Positions 38,234 through 50,946 of a stretch of DNA of 64,000 bases are shown here, piece by piece. The stretch is from Luzula sylvatica (Eukaryota; Streptophyta; Magnoliopsida; Poales; Juncaceae). The position numbers and the translations under genes are program-made. The stretch's first letter is position 1. Each line of letters starts with the position of its first letter. The notes below the pieces were generated by a model. The model was not told the origin of the DNA. It was given only the letters and a program-made list of their open reading frames with translations, and ran no database searches. The stretch spans positions 35,640,908 to 35,704,907 of the forward strand of contig OX326959.1 of the NCBI GenBank assembly GCA_946800325.1. The letters are read 5' to 3'.

Positions 38234-41200
38234 AAAATTTGAACATTTTTAAAAAAAATATCTTAATTAAATTTTTTGAAGGTGTTAGACTTCTGTTTTT
38301 GCATTTTTAAGAAAATTTGAAAAAAATTAAATTTGTGTGTGTTAGCCTTCAATTACGGTGTATTTTGAGTACGATACGAAAATTGAGTATTTTTCATGTG
38401 TTAGACTAAAATTTTAAATTAGACTTCAGTTTTTGCATTTTTAAGATATTTTTGAAAAAATTGAAATTTGTGCGTGTTAGTCTTCAATTACGAAGTATTT
38501 TGAGTATGACATGAAAATTGATTATTTTTCTTGTTTTATACTTCAATTTTAACATTTTTTTAAAATATATTAATTGAAATTTTCGAAGGTGTTAGACTTC
38601 TACTTTTGCATTTTTCAGAAAATTTTTAAAAAATTGAAATTTGTTCGTGTTAGTCTTCAATTACGGAGTATTTTGAGTACGACATGAAAATTGTATATTT
38701 GGCTTGTGTTACACTTAAATTTTAACATTTTTTTCAAAAATATCATAATTGATTTTTTTGAAGGTGTTGGACTAATGTTTTTGCATTTTTAAGACAATTT
38801 GGAAAAAAATTGAAATTTGTGTGTGTTAGTCTTTAATTACGGAGTATTTCGAGTACGACATCAAAATTGAGTATTTTGCTTGTTTTATACTTCAATTTTA
38901 ACATATTTAAAAACATATCTTAATTAAATTTTTTGAAGGTTTTAGACTTCAGTTTTTGAATTTTTAAGAGATTTTTGAAAAAATTGAAATTTGTGTGTGT
39001 TAGTCTTCAATTACGGAGTATTTTGAGTACGACATGAAAATTGAGTATTTTGCTTGTTTTATACTTCAATTTTAACATATTTAAAAAAATATCTTAATTA
39101 ATTTTTTTGAAGGTGTTAGACTTCTGTTTTTGCATTTTTAAGAAAATTTGAAAAAATTGAAATTTGTGTGTGTTTGTCTTCAATTACGGAGTATTTTGAG
39201 TATGATATGAAAATTTAGTATTTTGCATGTGTTACACTAAAATTTTAATATTTTTTAAAAAATATCTTAATTGAATTTCTTGAAGGTGTTAGACTTCAAT
39301 TTTTGCATTTTTAAGAAATTTTTGAAAAAATTGAAATTTGTGTGTGTTAGTCTTCAATTACGGAGTATTTTACGTACGATATGAAAATTGTTTATTTGGC
39401 TTGTGTTACACTGATATTTTAACATTTTTTTCAAAAATATCATAGTTGATTTTTTTGAAGGTGTTGGACTAATGTTTTTGCATTTTTAAGAAAATTTGGA
39501 AAAAATTGAAATTTGTGTGTGTTAGTCTTCTATTACGGAGTATTTTTTGTACGATATGAAAATTGAGTATTTGGAATGTGTTACACTTCAATTTTAACAT
39601 TTTTTTAAAAAATATCTTAATTGAATTTTTTTAAGGTGTGAGACTTCAGCTTTAGCATTTTTAAAAAAATTTTAAAAAAATTGAAATTTATGTGTTAAAG
39701 TCTTCAATTACATAGTATTTTGAGTAGGACATAAAAATTGAGTATTTGTCTTGTGTTACACTGCAATTTTGATATTTTTACAAAAAACTATCTTAATTGT
39801 ATTTTTTGAAGGTGTTAGACTTCAGTTTTTGCATTTTTAAGAAATTTTTCAAAAACTTTAAATTTGCGTGTGTTAGTCTTCAATTAAGGTGTATTTTGGG
39901 TACGACATGAAAATTAAGTATTTTGAATGTGTCACACTTCAATTTTAAAAAAAATTAAAAAAATATATTAATTGAATTTTTTGATGGAGTTACACTTCAT
40001 TTTTTTTCATTTTTAAGAAATTTTTAAAAAAATTGAAATTTGTGTGTGTTTGTCTTCAATTACGGAGTATTTTGAGTACGATATGAAAATTGAGTATTTT
40101 GCATGTGTTACACTACAATTTTAACATTTTTTTAAAAAAATATCTTAATTCAATTTTTTGAAGGTGTTGGACTTCTGTTTTTGAATTTTTAAGAGATTTT
40201 TGAAAAAATTGAAATTTGTGTGTGTTAGTCTTCAATTACGGAGTATTTTACGTACGACATGAAAATTGTTTATTTGGTTTGTGTTACACTTCAATTTTAA
40301 CATTATTTTAAAATATATTAATTGAATTTTTTGAATGTGTTGGACTTCTGTTTTTGCATTTTTAAGAAATTTTGAAAAAAATTGAAATTTGTTCGGGTTA
40401 ATCTTCAATTACGGAGTATGTTGAGTACGACATGAAAATTGAGTATTTGGCTAGTGTTACACTGCAATTTTAACTTTTTTTCGAAAAAATATCTTAATTT
40501 AATTTTTTGAAGGTGTTAGACTTCAATTTTTGCATTTTTAAGAAATTTTTAAAAAATTGAAATTTGTGTGTGTCAGTCTTCAATTACGGAGTATTTTGAG
40601 TACGACATAAAAATTGAGTATTTTGCTTGTTTTATACTTCAATTTTGACATATTTTAAAAAATATCTTAATTAAATTTTTGGAAGGTGTTAGACTTCTTT
40701 CTTTGCATTTTTAAGAAAATTTGAAAAAATTGAAATTTGTGTGTGTTAGTCTTCAATTACGTAGTATTTTGACTACGATATGAAAATTGAGTATTTTGCA
40801 TGTGTTACACTAAAATTTTAAAAAAATTTTAAAAAATATCTTAATTGAATTTTTTGAAGGTGTTAGACTTCTGTTTTTGAATTTTTAAGAGATTTTAGAA
40901 AAAATTGAAATTTGTGTGTGTTATTCTTCAATTACGGAGTATTTTGAGTACGACATGAAAATTGAGTATTTAGCTTGTGTTACACTGCAATTTTAACTTT
41001 TTTTCAAAAAAATTTCTTAATTTAATTTTTCGAAGGTGTTAGACTTCAATTTTTGCATTTTTAAGAAATTTTTAAAAATTGAAATGTGTGTGTGTTAGTC
41101 TTCAATTACGGAGTATTTTGAGTACGACATAAAAATTGAGTATTTAGCTTGTTTTATACTTCAATTTTAACATATTTTAAAAAATATCTTAATTAAATTT

Positions 41201-41333
41201 TTTGAAGGTGTTAGACTTCTGTTATTGCATTTTTAAGAAAATTTGAAAATAATGAAATTTGTGTGTGTTAGTCTTCAATTACGGTGTATTTTGAGTGCGA
41301 TATGAAAATTGAGTATTTTACATGTGTTACACT
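38234..41333. repeat. 18-monomer HOR (3,100 bp), copy 1
   Basis: The landmark GTTAGCCTTC occurs at 38341, 41441, 44541 and 47642. I count 18 monomer starts between the first two, including one 135-bp monomer and the hairpin variant at 40760. The copy begins at the gap edge, so earlier copies may exist in the missing sequence. Confidence 0.92.
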
Positions 41334-44300
41334 AAAATTTGAACATTTTTAAAAAAAATATCTTAATTAAATTTTTTGAAGGTGTTAGACTTCTGTTTTT
41401 GCATTTTTAAGAAAATTTGAAAAAAATTAAATTTGTGTGTGTTAGCCTTCAATTACGGTGTATTTTGAGTACGATACGAAAATTCAGTATTTTTCATGTG
41501 TTAGACTAAAATTTTAAATTAGACTTCAGTTTTTGCATTTTTAAGATATTTTTGAAAAAATTGAAATTTGTGCGTGTTAGTCTTCAATTACGAAGTATTT
41601 TGAGTATGACATGAAAATTGATTATTTTTCTTGTTTTATACTTCAATTTTAACATTTTTTTAAAATATATTAATTGAAATTTTCGAAGGTGTTAGACTTC
41701 TACTTTTGCATTTTTCAGAAAATTTTTAAAAAATTGAAATTTGTTCGTGTTAGTCTTCAATTACGGAGTATTTTGAGTACGACATGAAAATTGTATATTT
41801 GGCTTGTGTTACACTTAAATTTTAACATTTTTTTCAAAAATATCATAATTGATTTTTTTGAAGGTGTTGGACTAATGTTTTTGCATTTTTAAGACAATTT
41901 GGAAAAAAATTGAAATTTGTGTGTGTTAGTCTTTAATTACGGAGTATTTCGAGTACGACATCAAAATTGAGTATTTTGCTTGTTTTATACTTCAATTTTA
42001 ACATATTTAAAAACATATCTTAATTAAATTTTTTGAAGGTTTTAGACTTCAGTTTTTGAATTTTTAAGAGATTTTTGAAAAAATTGAAATTTGTGTGTGT
42101 TAGTCTTCAATTACGGAGTATTTTGAGTACGACATGAAAATTGAGTATTTTGCTTGTTTTATACTTCAATTTTAACATATTTAAAAAAATATCTTAATTA
42201 ATTTTTTTGAAGGTGTTAGACTTCTGTTTTTGCATTTTTAAGAAAATTTGAAAAAATTGAAATTTGTGTGTGTTTGTCTTCAATTACGGAGTATTTTGAG
42301 TATGATATGAAAATTTAGTATTTTGCATGTGTTACACTAAAATTTTAATATTTTTTTAAAAAATATCTTAATTGAATTTCTTGAAGGTGTTAGACTTCAA
42401 TTTTGCATTTTTAAGAAATTTTTGAAAAAATTGAAATTTGTGTGTGTTAGTCTTCAATTACGGAGTATTTTACGTACGATATGAAAATTGTTTATTTGGC
42501 TTGTGTTACACTGATATTTTAACATTTTTTTCAAAAATATCATAGTTGATTTTTTTGAAGGTGTTGGACTAATGTTTTTGCATTTTTAAGAAAATTTGGA
42601 AAAAATTGAAATTTGTGTGTGTTAGTCTTCTATTACGGAGTATTTTTTGTACGATATGAAAATTGAGTATTTGGAATGTGTTACACTTCAATTTTAACAT
42701 TTTTTTAAAAAATATCTTAATTGAATTTTTTTAAGGTGTGAGACTTCAGCTTTAGCATTTTTAAAAAAATTTTAAAAAAATTGAAATTTATGTGTTAAAG
42801 TCTTCAATTACATAGTATTTTGAGTAGGACATAAAAATTGAGTATTTGTCTTGTGTTACACTGCAATTTTGATATTTTTACAAAAAACTATCTTAATTGT
42901 ATTTTTTGAAGGTGTTAGACTTCAGTTTTTGCATTTTTAAGAAATTTTTCAAAAACTTTAAATTTGCGTGTGTTAGTCTTCAATTAAGGTGTATTTTGGG
43001 TACGACATGAAAATTAAGTATTTTGAATGTGTCACACTTCAATTTTAAAAAAAATTAAAAAAATATATTAATTGAATTTTTTGATGGAGTTACACTTCAT
43101 TTTTTTTCATTTTTAAGAAATTTTTAAAAAAATTGAAATTTGTGTGTGTTTGTCTTCAATTACGGAGTATTTTGAGTACGATATGAAAATTGAGTATTTT
43201 GCATGTGTTACACTACAATTTTAACATTTTTTAAAAAAAAATCTTAATTCAATTTTTTGAAGGTGTTGGACTTCTGTTTTTGAATTTTTAAGAGATTTTT
43301 GAAAAAATTGAAATTTGTGTGTGTTAGTCTTCAATTACGGAGTATTTTACGTACGACATGAAAATTGTTTATTTGGTTTGTGTTACACTTCAATTTTAAC
43401 ATTATTTTAAAATATATTAATTGAATTTTTTGAATGTGTTGGACTTCTGTTTTTGCATTTTTAAGAAATTTTGAAAAAAATTGAAATTTGTTCGGGTTAA
43501 TCTTCAATTACGGAGTATGTTGAGTACGACATGAAAATTGAGTATTTGGCTAGTGTTACACTGCAATTTTAACTTTTTTTCGAAAAAATATCTTAATTTA
43601 ATTTTTTGAAGGTGTTAGACTTCAATTTTTGCATTTTTAAGAAATTTTTAAAAAATTGAAATTTGTGTGTGTCAGTCTTCAATTACGGAGTATTTTGAGT
43701 ACGACATAAAAATTGAGTATTTTGCTTGTTTTATACTTCAATTTTGACATATTTTAAAAAATATCTTAATTAAATTTTTGGAAGGTGTTAGACTTCTTTC
43801 TTTGCATTTTTAAGAAAATTTGAAAAAATTGAAATTTGTGTGTGTTAGTCTTCAATTACGTAGTATTTTGACTACGATATGAAAATTGAGTATTTTGCAT
43901 GTGTTACACTAAAATTTTAAAAAAATTTTAAAAAATATCTTAATTGAATTTTTTGAAGGTGTTAGACTTCTGTTTTTGAATTTTTAAGAGATTTTAGAAA
44001 AAATTGAAATTTGTGTGTGTTATTCTTCAATTACGGAGTATTTTGAGTACGACATGAAAATTGAGTATTTGGCTTGTGTTACACTGCAATTTTAACTTTT
44101 TTTCAAAAAAATTTCTTAATTTAATTTTTCGAAGGTGTTAGACTTCAATTTTTGCATTTTTAAGAAATTTTTAAAAAATTGAAATGTGTGTGTGTTAGTC
44201 TTCAATTACGGAGTATTTTGAGTACGACATAAAAATTGAGTATTTAGCTTGTTTTATACTTCAATTTTAACATATTTTAAAAAATATCTTAATTAAATTT

Positions 44301-44433
44301 TTTGAAGGTGTTAGACTTCTGTTATTGCATTTTTAAGAAAATTTGAAAATAATGAAATTTGTGTGTGTTAGTCTTCAATTACGGTGTATTTTGAGTGCGA
44401 TATGAAAATTGAGTATTTTACATGTGTTACACT
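41334..44433. repeat. 18-monomer HOR, copy 2
   Basis: It is nearly identical to copy 1. Private differences seen include C for G at 41485 and loss of one T near 42400 (CAATTTTGCATTT). The HOR monomers carry variants rare elsewhere, such as GTTAAAGTCTTC, GGTGTTGGACTAATG and CTTTCTTTGC, so the unit is internally heterogeneous while the copies are homogeneous. Confidence 0.92.
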
Positions 44434-47400
44434 AAAATTTGAACATTTTTAAAAAAAATATCTTAATTAAATTTTTTGAAGGTGTTAGACTTCTGTTTTT
44501 GCATTTTTAAGAAAATTTGAAAAAAATTAAATTTGTGTGTGTTAGCCTTCAATTACGGTGTATTTTGAGTACGATACGAAAATTGAGTATTTTTCATGTG
44601 TTAGACTAAAATTTTAAATTAGACTTCAGTTTTTGCATTTTTAAGATATTTTTGAAAAAATTGAAATTTGTGCGTGTTAGTCTTCAATTACGAAGTATTT
44701 TGAGTATGACATGAAAATTGATTATTTTTCTTGTTTTATACTTCAATTTTAACATTTTTTTAAAATATATTAATTGAAATTTTCGAAGGTGTTAGACTTC
44801 TACTTTTGCATTTTTCAGAAAATTTTTAAAAAATTGAAATTTGTTCGTGTTAGTCTTCAATTACGGAGTATTTTGAGTACGACATGAAAATTGTATATTT
44901 GGCTTGTGTTACACTTAAATTTTAACATTTTTTTCAAAAATATCATAATTGATTTTTTTGAAGGTGTTGGACTAATGTTTTTGCATTTTTAAGACAATTT
45001 GGAAAAAAATTGAAATTTGTGTGTGTTAGTCTTTAATTACGGAGTATTTCGAGTACGACATCAAAATTGAGTATTTTGCTTGTTTTATACTTCAATTTTA
45101 ACATATTTAAAAACATATCTTAATTAAATTTTTTGAAGGTTTTAGACTTCAGTTTTTGAATTTTTAAGAGATTTTTGAAAAAATTGAAATTTGTGTGTGT
45201 TAGTCTTCAATTACGGAGTATTTTGAGTACGACATGAAAATTGAGTATTTTGCTTGTTTTATACTTCAATTTTAACATATTTAAAAAAATATCTTAATTA
45301 ATTTTTTTGAAGGTGTTAGACTTCTGTTTTTGCATTTTTAAGAAAATTTGAAAAAATTGAAATTTGTGTGTGTTTGTCTTCAATTACGGAGTATTTTGAG
45401 TATGATATGAAAATTTAGTATTTTGCATGTGTTACACTAAAATTTTAATATTTTTTTAAAAAATATCTTAATTGAATTTCTTGAAGGTGTTAGACTTCAA
45501 TTTTTGCATTTTTAAGAAATTTTTGAAAAAATTGAAATTTGTGTGTGTTAGTCTTCAATTACGGAGTATTTTACGTACGATATGAAAATTGTTTATTTGG
45601 CTTGTGTTACACTGATATTTTAACATTTTTTTCAAAAATATCATAGTTGATTTTTTTGAAGGTGTTGGACTAATGTTTTTGCATTTTTAAGAAAATTTGG
45701 AAAAAATTGAAATTTGTGTGTGTTAGTCTTCTATTACGGAGTATTTTTTGTACGATATGAAAATTGAGTATTTGGAATGTGTTACACTTCAATTTTAACA
45801 TTTTTTTAAAAAATATGTTAATTGAATTTTTTTAAGGTGTGAGACTTCAGCTTTAGCATTTTTAAAAAAATTTTAAAAAAATTGAAATTTATGTGTTAAA
45901 GTCTTCAATTACATAGTATTTTGAGTAGGACATAAAAATTGAGTATTTGTCTTGTGTTACACTGCAATTTTGATATTTTTACAAAAAACTATCTTAATTG
46001 TATTTTTTGAAGGTGTTAGACTTCAGTTTTTGCATTTTTAAGAAATTTTTCAAAAACTTTAAATTTGCGTGTGTTAGTCTTCAATTAAGGTGTATTTTGG
46101 GTACGACATGAAAATTAAGTATTTTGAATGTGTCACACTTCAATTTAAAAAAAATTAAAAAAATATATTAATTGAATTTTTTGATGGAGTTACACTTCAT
46201 TTTTTTTCATTTTTAAGAAATTTTTAAAAAAATTGAAATTTGTGTGTGTTAGTCTTCAATTACGGAGTATTTTGAGTACGATATGAAAATTGAGTATTTT
46301 GCATGTGTTACACTACAATTTTAACATTTTTTAAAAAAAATATCTTTATTCAATTTTTTGAAGGTGTTGGACTTCTGTTTTTGAATTTTTAAGAGATTTT
46401 TGAAAAAATTGAAATTTGTGTGTGTTAGTCTTCAATTACGGAGTATTTTACGTACGACATGAAAATTGTTTATTTGGCTTGTGTTACACTTCAATTTTAA
46501 CATTATTTTAAAATATATTAATTGAATTTTTTGAATGTGTTGGACTTCTGTTTTTGCATTTTTAAGAAATTTTTAAAAAAATTGAAATTTGTTCGTGTTA
46601 ATCTTCAATTACGGAGTATGTTGAGTACGACATGAAAATTGAGTATTTGGCTAGTGTTACACTGCAATTTTAACTTTTTTTCGAAAAAATATCTTAATTT
46701 AATTTTTTGAAGGTGTTAGACTTCAATTTTTGCATTTTTAAGAAATTTTTAAAAAATTGAAATTTGTGTGTGTCAGTCTTCAATTACGGAGTATTTTGAG
46801 TACGACATAAAAATTGAGTATTTTGCTTGTTTTATACTTCAATTTGGACATATTTTAAAAAATATCTTAATTAAATTTTTGGAAGGTGTTAGACTTCTTT
46901 CTTTGCATTTTTAAGAAAATTTGAAAAAATTGAAATTTGTGTGTGTTAGTCTTCAATTACGTAGTATTTTGACTACGATATGAAAATTGAGTATTTTGCA
47001 TGTGTTACACTAAAATTTTAAAAAAATTTTAAAAAATATCTTAATTGAATTTTTTGAAGGTGTTAGACTTCTGTTTTTGAATTTTTAAGAGATTTTAGAA
47101 AAAATTGAAATTTGTGTGTGTTATTCTTCAATTACGGAGTATTTTGAGTACGACATGAAAATTGAGTATTTGGCTTGTGTTACACTGCAATTTTAACTTT
47201 TTTTCAAAAAAATTTCTTAATTTAATTTTTCGAAGGTGTTAGACTTCAATTTTTGCATTTTTAAGAAATTTTTAAAAAATTGAAATGTGTGTGTGTTAGT
47301 CTTCAATTACGGAGTATTTTGAGTACGACATAAAAATTGAGTATTTAGCTTGTTTTATACTTCAATTTTAACATATTTTAAAAAATATCTTAATTAAATT

Positions 47401-47534
47401 TTTTGAAGGTGTTAGACTTCTGTTATTGCATTTTTAAGAAAATTTGAAAATAATGAAATTTGTGTGTGTTAGTCTTCAATTACGGTGTATTTTGAGTGCG
47501 ATATGAAAATTGAGTATTTTACATGTGTTACACT
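44434..47534. repeat. 18-monomer HOR, copy 3
   Basis: It is about 3,101 bp long and a little more different from copies 1 and 2 than they are from each other. Private changes include ATATGTTAAT near 45817, GTTAGTCTTC for GTTTGTCTTC near 46249, GGCTTGTG for GGTTTGTG near 46476, and CGTGTTAATC for CGGGTTAATC near 46594. A gradient of divergence toward the array edge is suggested. Confidence 0.9.
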
Positions 47535-48092
47535 AAAATTTGAACATTTTTAAAAAAAATATCTTAATTAAATTTTTTGAAGGTGTTAGACTTCTGTTTT
47601 TGCATTTTTAAGAAAATTTGAAAAAAATTAAATTTGTGTGTGTTAGCCTTCAATTACGGTGTATTTTGAGTACGATACGAAAATTGAGTATTTTTCATGT
47701 GTTAGACTAAAATTTTAAATTAGACTTCAGTTTTTGCATTTTTAAGATATTTTTGAAAAAATTGAAATTTGTGCGTGTTAGTCTTCAATTACGAAGTATT
47801 TTGAGTATGACATGAAAATTGATTATTTTTCTTGTTTTATACTTCAATTTTAACATTTTTTTAAAATATATTAATTGAAATTTTCGAAGGTGTTAGACTT
47901 CTACTTTTGCATTTTTCAGAATATTTTTAAAAAATTGAAATTTGTTCGTGTTAGTCTTCAATTACGGAGTATTTTGAGTACGACATGAAAATTGTATATT
48001 TGGCTTGTGTTACACTTAAATTTTAACATTTTTTTCAAAAATATCATAATTGATTTTTTTGAAGGTGTTGGACTAATGTTTTTGCATTTTTA
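47535..48092. repeat. 18-monomer HOR, partial copy 4
   Basis: It follows the HOR for about three monomers. Then it departs near 48093, where AAGAAAATTTGG replaces AAGACAATTTGG and the following monomer type differs. This is the right edge of the homogeneous 3,100-bp array. Confidence 0.8.
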
Positions 48093-50946
48093 AGAAAATT
48101 TGGAAAAAAATTGAAATTTGTGTGTGTTATTCTTCAATTACGGACTATTTTTTGTACGACATGAAAATTGAGTATTTGGCTAGTGTTACACAGCAATTTT
48201 AACTATTTTTCGAAAAAATATCTTAATTTAATTTTTTGAAGGTGTTAGACTTCAATTTTTGCATTTTTAAGAAATTGTTAAAAAATTGAAATTTGTGTGT
48301 GGTAGTCTTCAATTACGTAGTATTTTGAGTACAACATAAAAATTGAGTATTTTGCTTGTTTTATACTGCAATTTTAACATATTTTAAAAAATATCTTAAT
48401 TAAATTTTTTGAAGGCGCTAGACTTCAGTTTTTGCATTTTTAAGAAAATTTGAAAAAATTGAAATTTGTGTGTGTTAGTCTTCAATTACGGAGTATTTTG
48501 AGTACGATATGAAAATTGAGTATTTTGCATGTGTTACACTAAAATTGTAACATTTTTTTAAAAAATATCTTAATTGAATTTTTTGAAGGTGTTAGACTTC
48601 AGTTTTTGAATTTTTAAGAAATTTTTGAAAAAATTGAAATTTGTGTGTCTTAGTCTTTAATTACGGAGTATTTTGAGTACCACATGAAAATTGAGTATTT
48701 TGCTTGTTTTATACTTCAATTTTAACATGTTTAAAAAAATATCTTACTTAATTTTTTTGAAGGTGTTAGACTTCTGTTTTTGCATTTTTAAGAAAATTTG
48801 AAAAAGTTGAAATTTGTGTGTGTTAGTCTTCAATTACGGAGTATTTTGAGTACGATATGAAAATTGAGTATTTTACATGTGTTACACTAAAATTTGAACA
48901 TTTTTATAAAAAATATCTTAATTGAATTTTTTGAAGGTGTCAGACTTCAGTTTTTGCATTTTTAAGAGATTTTTGAAAAAATTGAAATTTGTGCGTGTTA
49001 GTCTTCAATTACGAAGTATTTTGAGTATGACATGAAAATTGAGTATTTTTCTTGTTTTATACATCAATTTTAACATGTTTTTTAAATATATTAATGGAAT
49101 TTTTTGAAGGTGTTAGACTTCTATTTTTGCATTTTTTCAGAAAATTTTTAAAAAATTGAAATTTGTTCGTGTTAGTCTTCAATTATAGAGTATGTTGACT
49201 AAGACATGAAAATTGAGTATTTGGCTTGTGTTACACTGCAATTTTAACTTTTTTTCAAAAAAAATTCTTAATTTAATTTTTCTAAGGTGTTAGACTTCAA
49301 TTTTTGCATTTTTAAGAAATTTTTGAAAAAATTGATATTTGTGTGTGTTAGTTTTCAATTACGGAGTATTTTACGTATGATATGAAAATTGTTTATTTGG
49401 CTTGTGTTACACTTATATTTTAACATTTTTTTCAAAAATATCATAATTGATTTTTTTGAAGGTGTTGGACTAATGTTTTTGCATTTTTAAGAAAATTTGG
49501 AAAAATTTAAATTTGTGGGTGTGTTAGTCTTCTATTACGGAGTATTTTTTGTACGACATGAAAATTGAGTATTTGGAATGTGTTAACACTTCAATTTTAA
49601 CATTTTTTTAAAAAATATCTTATTTGAATTTTTTTAAGGTGTTAGACTTCAGTTTTAGCATTTTTAACAAATTTTAAAAAAAATTGAAATTTATGTGTTA
49701 AAGTCTTCAATTACGTAGTATTTTGAGTAGGACATAAAAATTGAGTATTTGTCTTGCGTTACACTGCAATTTTGATATTTTTACAAAAAATATCTTAATT
49801 GTATTTTTTGAAGGTGTTAGCCTTCAGTTTTTGCATTTTTAAGAAATTTTTCAAAAACTTTAAATTTGCGTGTGTTAGTCTTCAATTAAGGAGTATTTTG
49901 GGTACGACATGAAAATTAAGTATTTTGAATGTGTCACACTTCAATTTTTAAAAAAATTAAAAAAATATATTAATTGAATTTTTTGATGGAATTACACTTC
50001 ATTTTTTTTCATTTTTAAGAAATTTTTTAAAAAATTGAAATTTGTGTGTGTTAGTCTTCAATTACGGAGTATTTTGAGTTCGACATGAAAATTGAGTATT
50101 TTGCTTGATTTATACTTCAATTTTAAAATATTAAAAAAAATACCTTAATTAAATTTTTTCATGGTGGTAGACTTCTGTTTTTGCATTTGTAAGAAAATTT
50201 GAAAAAATTGAAATTTGTCTTTGTTAATCTTCAATTACGGAGTATTTAACGTACGACATGAAAATTGTTTATTTGGCTTGTGTTGCACTTCAATTTTAAC
50301 ATTTTTTTAAAATATATTAATAGAATTTTTTGAATGTGTTAGACTTCTGTTTTTGCATTTTTAAGAAATTTTTAAAAAAATTGAAATTTGTTCGTGTTAG
50401 TCTTCAATTACGGAGTATGTTGAGTACGACATGAAAATTGAGTATTTGGCTAGTGTTACACTGCAATTTTAACTTTTTTTCGAAAAAATATCTTAATTTA
50501 ATTTTTTGAAGGTGTTAGACTTCAATTTTTGCATTTTTAAGAAATTTTTAAAAAATTGAAATTTGTGTGTGTTAGTCTTCAATTACGGAGTATTTTGAGT
50601 ACGACATAAAAATTGAGTATTTTACTTGTTTTATTCTTCAATTTTAACATATTTTAAAAAATATCTTAATTAAATTTTTTGAAGGTGTTAGACTTCTGTT
50701 TTTGCATTTTTAAGAAAATTTGAAAAAATTGAAATTTGTGTGTGTTAGTCTTCAATTACGTAGTATTTTGACTACGATATGAAAATTGAGTATTTTGCAT
50801 GTGTTACACTAAAATTTTAAAAAAAATTTAAAAAATATCTTAATTGAATTTTTTGAAGGTGTTAGACTTCTGTTTTTGAATTTTTAAGAGATTTTAGAAA
50901 AAATTGAAATTTGTGTGTGTTATTCTTCAATTACGGAGTATTTTGA
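48093..50946. repeat. Diverged monomers with relics of the 18-monomer HOR
   Basis: Parts keep the HOR order in diverged form. The run from 49380 to about 50030 (GTTTATTTGGCTTG, then GTTGGACTAATG, then GTTAAAGTCTTC) parallels 39380-40030. Private changes are frequent, such as GTGGGTGTGTTAG near 49517 and GTTAACACTTC near 49582. It reads as an older copy left outside the homogenised core. Confidence 0.7.

Noticed and set aside
37953..38310. Three overlapping frames of 81-97 codons around 38034-38233
   Set aside because: They are open only because the 200 N bases translate as unknown residues without stops.
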